Of a DNA stretch of 8,957 nucleotides, positions 1-6,498 are shown one piece after another; positions within the stretch are counted from its first letter, which is position 1, and every line of letters begins with the position of its first letter. The DNA is from an uncultured Burkholderiales bacterium (GTDB lineage: Bacteria; Pseudomonadota; Gammaproteobacteria; Burkholderiales; Burkholderiaceae_C). A program made the position numbers and the translations under genes. The stretch lies in contig CALBSC010000016.1 in assembly GCA_937927685.1 (NCBI GenBank), positions 1 to 8,957 on the forward strand, written 5' to 3'. The notes beneath the pieces were generated by a model, which had not been told where the DNA came from, did not search any database, and saw only the letters and a list, made by a program, of their open reading frames with translations.

Positions 1-510
1 GGCATACAGCAGCACGCCGAACTTGGCCAACTCCGAGGGCTGGAAATTCATGACGCCCAGTGAAATCCAGCGGCGGGCTCCGTTGACGCCTTTGCCAATG
101 AACGGGATGAGCACCAGAATCAACAGCACAAGGGACAGCACGAACACCCATGGCGCCACTTTTTCCCAGGTGTTGAGTGGCACCTGGAAGGCCAGCAAGG
201 CCGCGACAAACGCCACAAACAGCGAGGCGACGTGACGAACCAGGAAATGGGTTTGCGCGTAATTCGCAAACCGGGGGTTGTCCGGCATGGCGATCGAGGC
301 GGAATACACCATCACCAGACCCCACAGCATCAACGCCAGGGTCACCCAGATCAGTTGCTGATCGAAACCCTTGACCTGTACCGGGGCCGCACCGGTGCGG
401 GTGAACTGGTTGCCGCTCACGCGAACGGGCAAGGCATCCGGCCCGGGCTCGGGCGGGGAACCCAGCAAGCGAGCCCAGCCACTGGCGAGGCGATCCATGA
501 CGGCACTCAT
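1..510 (-). CDS. ftsW: Septal peptidoglycan glycosyltransferase FtsW, N-terminal part (3' end outside window)
   Basis: FtsW is a SEDS-family polytopic membrane protein that polymerises lipid II into septal glycan strands in partnership with FtsI. The first 170 codons are present and the frame runs off the left edge with no stop. A cytoplasmic N-terminus of about 50 residues precedes membrane helices at roughly 53-70, 92-110 and 119-137. Two SEDS signatures follow: GKGVNGARRWISLG at 139-152 and NFQPSELAKFGVLLYA at 155-170, the latter beginning the next helix. The early VYSAS at 68-72 is also usual for FtsW. The ATG at 510 overlaps the murD stop (ATGA) and has a strong AGGAGG site 7 bases upstream; a second ATG at 498 is less well placed. 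FtsW is preferred over its paralogue RodA because of the position between murD and the expected murG. Confidence 0.95.
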   Translation of the reverse strand, partial: MSAVMDRLASGWARLLGSPPEPGPDALPVRVSGNQFTRTGAAPVQVKGFDQQLIWVTLALMLWGLVMVYSASIAMPDNPRFANYAQTHFLVRHVASLFVAFVAALLAFQVPLNTWEKVAPWVFVLSLVLLILVLIPFIGKGVNGARRWISLGVMNFQPSELAKFGVLLYA

Positions 511-2345
511 GCGCTGGCCTCCTGGGTCGGCGGCGGTTCATCGGCCAGTTCCTGTACCGCCTGGATGAACACCTCGGCGCGGTGACCGTAATGGCGGAAC
601 ATGTCCAGACTGGCACAGGCCGGTGACAGCAACACCGCGTCGCCAGGCTGTGCCAGGCGGCTGGCTTCGCGCACGGCCAGGGGCAGCGTCTGCACGTCAG
701 TCATGGGCACCCCGGCACTCGCGAGCGCCTCGCGCAGTCGCGGGGCATCGCGGCCCAACAGCAACACGGCACGTGCGAATCGACGGACCGGTTCAAGCAG
801 CGGGGAGAAATCCTGGCCCTTGCCATCGCCGCCCAATATCACCACCAGACGGCGTTGACGCCCCAGCCCTTGCAAGGCCGCCACGGTAGCGCCGACATTG
901 GTGCCTTTGCTGTCGTCGATGTATTCCACATCGTTCACGACGGCCACGGTATCCACCCGGTGCGGCTCACCCCGGTATTCGCGCAGGCCATACAGCATGG
1001 GGGCGAGTTGGCTACCGGTGCTGCACGCCAGTGCCAGTGCTGCCAGGGCGTTCAGCGCATTGTGCTCACCCCGAATTCGCAGGGCATCGGCGGGCATGAG
1101 GCGCTGGATGTGAATGTCTTCTTCCTCGTCACGGCGCCGCTTGCGGGTTTCGTCGGCCTCGTGGGCGCGCACCAGCCAGGTCATGCCATTGACCGTTTCC
1201 AGACCATAGTCGCCTGGACGCCCGGGCAGCCCGAGCCCAAATGACAACCAGTGACGCTGGACGCGGTTCTTCTTGCGCACCGGCTCATCCACCGGCGTCA
1301 TGGCCTGCACCAGCGGGTCGTCGCGGTTGATGACCATGAGGCCTTGAGTGCCCCAGATGCGCGACTTGGCCTCAGCATAGGCAGGCAGGGTGCCATGCCA
1401 GTTCAGGTGGTCTTCGGTGATGTTGAGAATGGTGGCCGCGCTGGGCTCGAAGCCGCTCACCCCATCGAGCTGGAAGCTGGAGAGTTCCAACACCCACACG
1501 TCGGGCAGACCCAGATCGATCTTGGGCGGCGGCGGGGCGATCAGCGGGGCCGCTGTGTTCGCCAAGTCGGCATCCATCGCGGCTTCAGCGGCAGGCACCT
1601 CCAGCGCGATCGCATCTGTACCTGTATCTGTATCCGTATCCGTATCCGTATCCGTATCAGTATCAGTATCAGTATCAGTATCAGTCTCAGTGACGATCTT
1701 CGCCTCGGCAGTCTCCGATGCGGTTGACGACGCCTCGTCCGTTGCCACGTCCACTGAACCCGCCGTCGGGGCGTCCACCACATCAGCCACCACACCATCC
1801 ACGACGCCATCCGCCACAGGCGGCACCCAGGGCGGCGCATCCTCCAGCGCCTGGGTCAAGGTGTCCAGCAAGGTCGGGCCAATGTTGCCGGCCACGGCCG
1901 TGCGAACGCCCGCGCGCTCGAGCAGTTGTCCGGTCAGGGAGGTGACGGTGGTCTTGCCGTTGGTGCCGGTGATGGCCAGCACTTTCGGGGCGTAACCGCG
2001 CTCTTCGCGCAACGCCTCCAGAGCCTGGCTGAACAGCGTGAGTTCCGTGCCCATCCACAAGCCCATGGCCTGCGCAGCTTGCCAGACGGACGCCACATCC
2101 GCCGGCGAGAGGCCCGGGCTCTTGAACACGGCGCGGATGTCCTGCCCGTCGACCAGATGCGCGCCCAACTCGCCCGTCACCAGACGCACCTCGGGATACT
2201 GCGCCTGCAACGCGGCCCAGTGGGGCGGCTCGTTGCGTGTGTCGGCCACGGTCACACGTGCACCCTGACGCGCGCACCAACGCGCCATCGACAGGCCGGA
2301 ATCGCCCAGGCCCAGGATGAGAACGTGTTGACCAAGCAAGGACAT
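507..2345 (-). CDS. murD: UDP-MurNAc-L-Ala:D-glutamate ligase MurD with large internal insertion
   Basis: MurD adds D-glutamate to UDP-MurNAc-L-Ala in the cytoplasm. The N-terminal Rossmann-like domain starts with LILGLGDSGLSMARW at 9-23 and includes KSPGLSP at 75-81. The central ATPase domain has the P-loop TGTNGKTT at 126-133, AGNIG at 152-156, LELSSFQLD at 286-294, NITEDHLNWHG at 308-318 and a probable carbamylated Lys at K327. The C-terminal domain has DDSKGTN at 477-483, GGDGKGQDF at 505-513 and SPACASLDMF at 574-583. At 612 residues it is far longer than E. coli MurD (438). Most of the excess is an acidic, Ala/Val/Thr-rich insertion at about 168-278 that includes a Thr-Asp repeat. A smaller mixed-charge segment sits at 393-413. 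All expected catalytic motifs survive and the frame is open throughout, so the gene looks functional. The start lies 3 bp after mraY with no clear ribosome site. The stop overlaps ftsW (ATGA). Confidence 0.96.
   Translation of the reverse strand: MSLLGQHVLILGLGDSGLSMARWCARQGARVTVADTRNEPPHWAALQAQYPEVRLVTGELGAHLVDGQDIRAVFKSPGLSPADVASVWQAAQAMGLWMGTELTLFSQALEALREERGYAPKVLAITGTNGKTTVTSLTGQLLERAGVRTAVAGNIGPTLLDTLTQALEDAPPWVPPVADGVVDGVVADVVDAPTAGSVDVATDEASSTASETAEAKIVTETDTDTDTDTDTDTDTDTDTDTGTDAIALEVPAAEAAMDADLANTAAPLIAPPPPKIDLGLPDVWVLELSSFQLDGVSGFEPSAATILNITEDHLNWHGTLPAYAEAKSRIWGTQGLMVINRDDPLVQAMTPVDEPVRKKNRVQRHWLSFGLGLPGRPGDYGLETVNGMTWLVRAHEADETRKRRRDEEEDIHIQRLMPADALRIRGEHNALNALAALALACSTGSQLAPMLYGLREYRGEPHRVDTVAVVNDVEYIDDSKGTNVGATVAALQGLGRQRRLVVILGGDGKGQDFSPLLEPVRRFARAVLLLGRDAPRLREALASAGVPMTDVQTLPLAVREASRLAQPGDAVLLSPACASLDMFRHYGHRAEVFIQAVQELADEPPPTQEASA
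518..523 (-). promoter_or_regulatory. Ribosome binding site of ftsW
   Basis: A perfect AGGAGG on the minus strand lies 7 bases before the ATG at 510, inside the last codons of murD. It supports that start over the ATG at 498 and suggests ftsW can load ribosomes on its own as well as by coupling. Confidence 0.85.
1512..1844 (-). other. Region coding the acidic low-complexity insertion in MurD
   Basis: This part of murD encodes about residues 168-278. In E. coli MurD, the Asn of GNIG (N138) and the Glu of ELSSFQL (E157) are 19 residues apart. Here the equivalent residues, N154 and E287, are 133 apart, an excess of about 114 residues. The inserted sequence is poor in aromatics and basic residues and rich in Ala, Val, Thr and Asp. 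It runs from a Val/Asp-rich stretch (GVVDGVVADVVDAP at 180-193), through a Ser/Thr/Glu stretch, to the Thr-Asp repeat, and ends in a Pro run (APPPPK at 270-275). It is likely a disordered surface loop; that is an inference from composition. The flanking catalytic motifs are intact. Confidence 0.85.
1615..1692 (-). repeat. In-frame hexanucleotide tandem repeat in murD (13 units)
   Basis: Thirteen contiguous 6-bp units are seen on the plus strand with consensus TCNGTA. Read in the murD frame they give Thr-Glu, ten Thr-Asp, Thr-Gly and Thr-Asp (residues 219-244). The third base of the Thr codon falls in blocks in coding order: ACT in the first six units, ACG in the next four, ACA in the last three. 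On the plus strand this shows as four perfect TCCGTA copies at 1633-1656 followed by four perfect TCAGTA copies at 1657-1680, with diverged units at both ends. Because the unit is two codons long, gain or loss of units keeps murD in frame. Confidence 0.97.
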
Positions 2346-2348
2346 GGG

Positions 2349-3527
2349 TCAGCGCAGCTTCAGGGTTGACAGACCCACCAGGCACAGCAGCATGGTGATG
2401 ATCCAGAAACGCACCACCACCTGGGTTTCACGCCAGCCGGATTTTTCGAAGTGGTGGTGCAGCGGAGCCATGCGCAGGATGCGGCGGCCTTCGCCGTACT
2501 TGCGCTTGGTGTATTTGAAATAACTGACCTGCAACATGACCGAGAGCGCCTCGACCACAAAGATGCCGCCCATGATGGACAACACGATTTCCTGACGCAC
2601 GATGACCGCGATCGTGCCCAAGGCGCCCCCCAAGGCCAGCGCGCCCACATCGCCCATGAAGACTTGTGCCGGGTGGGTGTTGAACCACAGAAAGGCCAGC
2701 CCCGCACCGGCCATGGCCGCACAGAAAATCAGCAACTCGCCAGAGCCCGGGATGTAGGGGAAGAGCAGGTACTTGGAATACACCGAGCTGCCGGTGACGT
2801 ACGCGAACACCCCCAGCGCCGACCCCACCATCACCACCGGCATGATGGCCAGCCCATCCAGGCCATCGGTGAGGTTGACCGCGTTGCTCGAACCCACAAT
2901 CACCAGATAGGTCAGCACCACAAAGCCCAGCACCCCCAGGGGGTAGCTGACTTCCTTGACGAACGGCACCAGCAAACCGGCCTTGGGCGGCAGGTCCACG
3001 TCAAAGCCTGAGCGGATCCACTGCACGAACAGTTCAAACACGCGCAGGTTGCTGTTCTCTGAAATGCAAAACACCAGGTAGAGCGCCGCCAGCAAGCCGA
3101 TCACCGATTGCCAGAAGTATTTCTCGCGCGATCGCATGCCCTCGGGGTCCTTGTTGACCACCTTGCGCCAGTCGTCCACCCAGCCAATCGCGCCAAAACC
3201 CAGGGTGACCATCAGCACGATCCAGACAAAGCGGTTGGACCAGTCAAACCACAGCAAGGTGGAGACGGCGATGGCCATCAGGATCAGCACGCCCCCCATG
3301 GTGGGGGTGCCGCTCTTGGCCAGATGGCTCTCCATGCCGTAGCCGCGGATCGGCTGCCCGATTTTCAGCGTCGTGAGCCGGCGGATCACCGCCGGCCCGG
3401 CCGCCAATCCGATCAGCAAGGCGGTGAGCGCGGCCATCACTGCACGGAAAGTGATGTACTGGAACACCCGGAAAAAACCAAACTCGGGCGACAGCCCTTG
3501 CAACCATTGCGCCAGTGTCAGCAGCAT
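2349..3527 (-). CDS. mraY: Phospho-N-acetylmuramoyl-pentapeptide transferase MraY
   Basis: MraY is an integral membrane enzyme that transfers phospho-MurNAc-pentapeptide from UDP to undecaprenyl phosphate, forming lipid I. The predicted 392-residue protein is strongly hydrophobic with about ten membrane helices. Family motifs are intact: KSGTPTMGG at 71-79, the Asp pair D118-D119 in GWVDDW, NLTDGLDGLA at 218-227, FMGDVGALALGG at 290-301 with D293, and MAPLHHHFEKSGW at 353-365. The open frame continues upstream to 3662, but the ATG at 3527 is chosen. It has a GGGAGG ribosome site 7 bases upstream and gives the usual N-terminus (MLLTLAQWL) and family length, whereas the 45 extra residues are murF read out of frame. 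It overlaps murF by 10 bp and is followed by only 3 bp before murD. The long segment at about 156-196 between helices is lineage-typical as far as I recall. Confidence 0.97.
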   Translation of the reverse strand: MLLTLAQWLQGLSPEFGFFRVFQYITFRAVMAALTALLIGLAAGPAVIRRLTTLKIGQPIRGYGMESHLAKSGTPTMGGVLILMAIAVSTLLWFDWSNRFVWIVLMVTLGFGAIGWVDDWRKVVNKDPEGMRSREKYFWQSVIGLLAALYLVFCISENSNLRVFELFVQWIRSGFDVDLPPKAGLLVPFVKEVSYPLGVLGFVVLTYLVIVGSSNAVNLTDGLDGLAIMPVVMVGSALGVFAYVTGSSVYSKYLLFPYIPGSGELLIFCAAMAGAGLAFLWFNTHPAQVFMGDVGALALGGALGTIAVIVRQEIVLSIMGGIFVVEALSVMLQVSYFKYTKRKYGEGRRILRMAPLHHHFEKSGWRETQVVVRFWIITMLLCLVGLSTLKLR

Positions 3528-4948
3528 GGCTGGGCCTCCCGTGTGTGATCGGCTTGCGCCGCTTGCTGGAGCGCGGCAATGACGCGTTCCATTTTCATGA
3601 ACCGCGAGCCCTTGACCAGCACGCTGGCACTGCTTGACCAACAGGCCAGCACCTCGGCGCACAACGCGTCCATCGATTCGACGTGCCGTGCATGCGCATG
3701 GTGCCGCACAGATTCGCGGGTTTGCTCACCCAGCGCCAGCATCTGCTCAATGCCCTGGCTTTGGGCATAGGCCCCCACCTCGGCATGGAAGGCGGGCCCC
3801 TGGGTGCCCACCTCACCCATATCGCCCAGCACCAGCAGGCGCGGGCCCGGCAAGTCCTTCAGGACATCGATGGCGGCCAGCACCGAATCCGGGTTGGCGT
3901 TGTAGGTGTCGTCGATCAGCGTGGCCGCATGACCGCCCACCTGCAGACTCAGCGCGCGCGAACGCCCTTGCACCGGGACAAAGTCCGACAAGCCCGCCGC
4001 AACCGCCGCCAGCTGGGCCCCTGCACCCAAGGCGCAGGCACACGCGGCCAGCGCGTTGATCACGTTGTGGTGACCGGCAATCGACAAGCGGCACGACAGC
4101 TCGCCCGCCGGCGTCTGGGCCCGCACTTGCCAGGCGCCCTGCTGCCATTGCGCATCGACCAGGCGCACATCGGCGCTCGCCTGGTCACCAAAACTCACAC
4201 AGCGGCGCGGCCCTGCCAACTCACGCCACAACGCGGTGTAGGGATCTGCCGCCGGAAACACCGCCACGCCATCGTCCGGCAGGGCTTGCAACACGGCGCC
4301 GTTCTCGCGCGCCACCGCTTCCACGGTCGCCATGAATTCCTGATGCTCGCGTTGCGCGTTGTTCACCAGCGCCACCGTGGGTCGTGCCCAGTCGGCCAGA
4401 ACGGCAATCTCACCCGGGTGGTTCATGCCCAACTCAAGCACCGCACAACGGTGGCTGCTCCGCAGCCGAAGCAGGGTCAGCGGCACACCGATGTCATTGT
4501 TGAAGTTGCCCTGTGTGGCCAACGACGCATCACCGGCCCAGGCGCGCAGAATGCTGGCCACCATCTGCGTCACCGTGGTTTTGCCGTTGCTGCCGGTGAC
4601 CGCGATCAGCGGCAGCTGGAATTGTGAGCGCCAGCCACGGGAGAGTTCGCCCAGCGCCAGTCGGGTGTCGGGCACTTGAATGCCCGGCAAACCGCAGCCG
4701 TCCAGACCGCGCTCGGCCAGCACCGCGGCAGCCCCTGCGGCCCGTGCCTGCGCAAGAAAATCATGCGCATCGAAGCGCTCACCCCGCAAGGCCACAAACA
4801 AATCACCCGGCTGCAAGCTGCGACTGTCGGTGTGGATGCGGTCAATCGGCGTGCGGGCTTCCCCGATCAGCTGTGCCGACGTCGCCCAGCCCTGCAGCGC
4901 TTGCAAGGTGAGGTTCAAGGAGGAGGTCATGGTCACCGGGTGGCTCAT
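3518..4948 (-). CDS. murF: UDP-MurNAc-tripeptide:D-Ala-D-Ala ligase MurF
   Basis: MurF completes the cytoplasmic precursor by ligating D-Ala-D-Ala to UDP-MurNAc-tripeptide; its product is the MraY substrate. The 476-residue protein has IHTDSR at 38-43 in the N-terminal domain and the P-loop TGSNGKTT at 118-125, where the Ser in place of Thr is typical of MurF. It also has QGNFNNDIGVPLTLL at 146-160, ELGMNHPGEI at 172-181, GHHNVINALAA at 292-302, DDTYNANPDS at 346-355 and a C-terminal KGSRFMKME at 446-454. The ATG at 4948 is preferred over the ATG at 4930 because it overlaps the murE stop (ATGA) and has GGGAG upstream; the later ATG lacks a visible ribosome site. The last codons, ending Cys-Cys, overlap the mraY start by 10 bp and also contain the mraY ribosome site, so this tail is shaped by two constraints. 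Confidence 0.96.
   Translation of the reverse strand: MSHPVTMTSSLNLTLQALQGWATSAQLIGEARTPIDRIHTDSRSLQPGDLFVALRGERFDAHDFLAQARAAGAAAVLAERGLDGCGLPGIQVPDTRLALGELSRGWRSQFQLPLIAVTGSNGKTTVTQMVASILRAWAGDASLATQGNFNNDIGVPLTLLRLRSSHRCAVLELGMNHPGEIAVLADWARPTVALVNNAQREHQEFMATVEAVARENGAVLQALPDDGVAVFPAADPYTALWRELAGPRRCVSFGDQASADVRLVDAQWQQGAWQVRAQTPAGELSCRLSIAGHHNVINALAACACALGAGAQLAAVAAGLSDFVPVQGRSRALSLQVGGHAATLIDDTYNANPDSVLAAIDVLKDLPGPRLLVLGDMGEVGTQGPAFHAEVGAYAQSQGIEQMLALGEQTRESVRHHAHARHVESMDALCAEVLACWSSSASVLVKGSRFMKMERVIAALQQAAQADHTREAQPCC
3535..3540 (-). promoter_or_regulatory. Ribosome binding site of mraY, inside murF
   Basis: GGGAGG on the minus strand lies 7 bases before the ATG at 3527 and within the murF coding sequence (codons for Arg-Glu-Ala near its C-terminus). 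It decides the mraY start against the longer open frame that begins at 3662. Confidence 0.85.
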
Positions 4949-6498
4949 GCGTGCTCCCGTTGGCTCAAGGCCTGCAGCGCCTGCGCTTCGTCGGAGAAGG
5001 GTTGGCGCACGCCGGCGATGTCCTGATACGACTCATGGCCTTTGCCGGCAATCAATACCACGTCGTGCGCCTTGGCGCCGTTGATGGCCAGCGCGATGGC
5101 ACGGGCACGGTCGAGTTCAACCTGCGCCCGCGCAGGCTGAGACAGGCCGGCCAGCATGGCCTCCACAATGGCCCGGGGTGACTCGGAGCGGGGGTTGTCA
5201 CTGGTGAACACCACGTGATCTGCACACGCTTCGGCGGCACGGGCCATGGGCGCGCGCTTGCCCGCATCGCGATCGCCGCCACATCCCACCACACACACCA
5301 GGGCTCCATCGCGGGCAGCGGCCAGCGAACGCAGGTTTTGCAACACCTGCGACAAGGCGTCCGGGGTGTGGGCGTAGTCCACCACCACCAGCGGCTCGTG
5401 TGGCGCAGACACGACTTGCATGCGCCCGGGCACTGGCCAGAGATCGGCACACACGCCCACCGCCTGGTCCAGCGAAAACCCGAGCGCTCGCAGGGTCGCA
5501 ATGACGCCCAGCAGATTGTTGACGTTGTACAGCCCCACCAGGGCGGTGTGCAAACGCAGGGACTGCTCGCCCTCGACCACCTCGAACGACAGGCCCACGG
5601 CGTGCGCGGATGACCCTGCAACAGCGCTGTCTTGTTGCCGAATATCGCGCGCCCACAGGCGTGCCGCCCCTTGTGCTGAACAACTCCACACCTCCACGGG
5701 CGCGGCAGTTCGCGATTGCAAGCGCCCGGCCAATTGGGCCCCCTGGGGGTCGTCCACATTGACCACGGCCACGGCCAGGTCCTGCCAATCAAACAACGCG
5801 TGCTTGGCTTGCCAGTAAGCCGCCATGTCACCGTGATAGTCCAGGTGGTCCTGGGTGAAATTGGTGAACACGGCAGCGCGAATGCGGGTGCCGTCCAGTC
5901 GATGCTCGGCCAGCCCGATGGACGAGGCCTCCACCGCACAGGCACGCACACCGCGGTCCGCCAGTTCACGCAGGCAACCCTGCCAGAGCACGGCGTCGGG
6001 TGTGGTCAACCCGGTGACCAGTCCGTCGACCGAAACACGTCCCTGGGCATCCTGCGTGATCTCGCCCAGCCCCAGGGTTCCTGCCACAGCGCACCGTTGC
6101 CCCAGCCGTGTGAGCGCCTGGGCCAGCCACCAGGCGGTAGACGTTTTGCCATTGGTGCCCGTCACCGCCAACACGTCCAGGGCATGACTGGGGTGCTCGT
6201 GATAAGCCGCGGCAATGGGCCCGCTGGCGGCCTTGAGTTGGGCATAGCACGCCACCGGCGCTTCATGCGTGGCCGCACCGAAGGCATCGGCTCCCGCCCA
6301 CGCGCCCTCCTCCACCAGACAAGCTGCCGCACCACGCGCCAACACGTCGGGCACGAAGCGTCGGCCATCGTGTTGCGCACCGGGCCAGGCCAGAAATGCA
6401 TCACCCGCGCGCACTTGCCGGCTGTCGGTGTGCAGATGACCACTCACCCGCTGGCGCAACCAGCGGGCGGCTTCCTGGGGCGTGCGGAGTCTTTGCAT
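4945..6498 (-). CDS. murE: UDP-MurNAc-L-Ala-D-Glu:meso-2,6-diaminopimelate ligase MurE
   Basis: MurE is the cytoplasmic ATP-dependent ligase that adds the third stem residue to UDP-MurNAc-L-Ala-D-Glu. The 517-residue protein shows the three Mur domains. The N-terminal UDP-binding domain carries HTDSR at 23-27. The central ATPase domain carries the P-loop TGTNGKTST at 113-121, a TTP motif at 165-167, and the Lys expected to be carbamylated at K232 (QAKHALF). The C-terminal domain carries DYAHTPDAL at 374-382 and GCGGDRDAGKR at 405-415. The DNPR motif at 434-437 within TSDNPRSESP is the known signature for meso-diaminopimelate selection, as opposed to L-lysine. Its ATG shares a base with the ftsI stop (TGATG), with GGAG 8 bases upstream. 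Its stop overlaps the murF start (ATGA). Length and motifs are normal and nothing appears truncated. Confidence 0.97.
   Translation of the reverse strand: MQRLRTPQEAARWLRQRVSGHLHTDSRQVRAGDAFLAWPGAQHDGRRFVPDVLARGAAACLVEEGAWAGADAFGAATHEAPVACYAQLKAASGPIAAAYHEHPSHALDVLAVTGTNGKTSTAWWLAQALTRLGQRCAVAGTLGLGEITQDAQGRVSVDGLVTGLTTPDAVLWQGCLRELADRGVRACAVEASSIGLAEHRLDGTRIRAAVFTNFTQDHLDYHGDMAAYWQAKHALFDWQDLAVAVVNVDDPQGAQLAGRLQSRTAAPVEVWSCSAQGAARLWARDIRQQDSAVAGSSAHAVGLSFEVVEGEQSLRLHTALVGLYNVNNLLGVIATLRALGFSLDQAVGVCADLWPVPGRMQVVSAPHEPLVVVDYAHTPDALSQVLQNLRSLAAARDGALVCVVGCGGDRDAGKRAPMARAAEACADHVVFTSDNPRSESPRAIVEAMLAGLSQPARAQVELDRARAIALAINGAKAHDVVLIAGKGHESYQDIAGVRQPFSDEAQALQALSQREHA
4954..4958 (-). promoter_or_regulatory. 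Ribosome binding site of murF, inside murE
   Basis: GGGAG on the minus strand lies 5 bases before the ATG at 4948, within the last codons of murE. The alternative ATG at 4930 has no comparable purine run before it, so this site decides the start. Confidence 0.7.

Noticed and set aside
1390..1995. A plus-strand open frame with a Val-Ser repeat opposite the murD repeat.
   Set aside because: A 6-bp repeat gives a dipeptide repeat in every frame that lacks a stop; the murD frame has intact family motifs on both sides, this one has none.
3284..3312. C-run and G-run around CCATGG that looked like a hairpin.
   Set aside because: It codes the conserved TPTMGG motif of MraY and the match is imperfect; no U-run or junction nearby supports a terminator.
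3528..3662. Possible 45-residue N-terminal extension of MraY.
   Set aside because: It is the murF 3' end out of frame and not hydrophobic; the ATG at 3527 has a strong ribosome site and gives the normal length.
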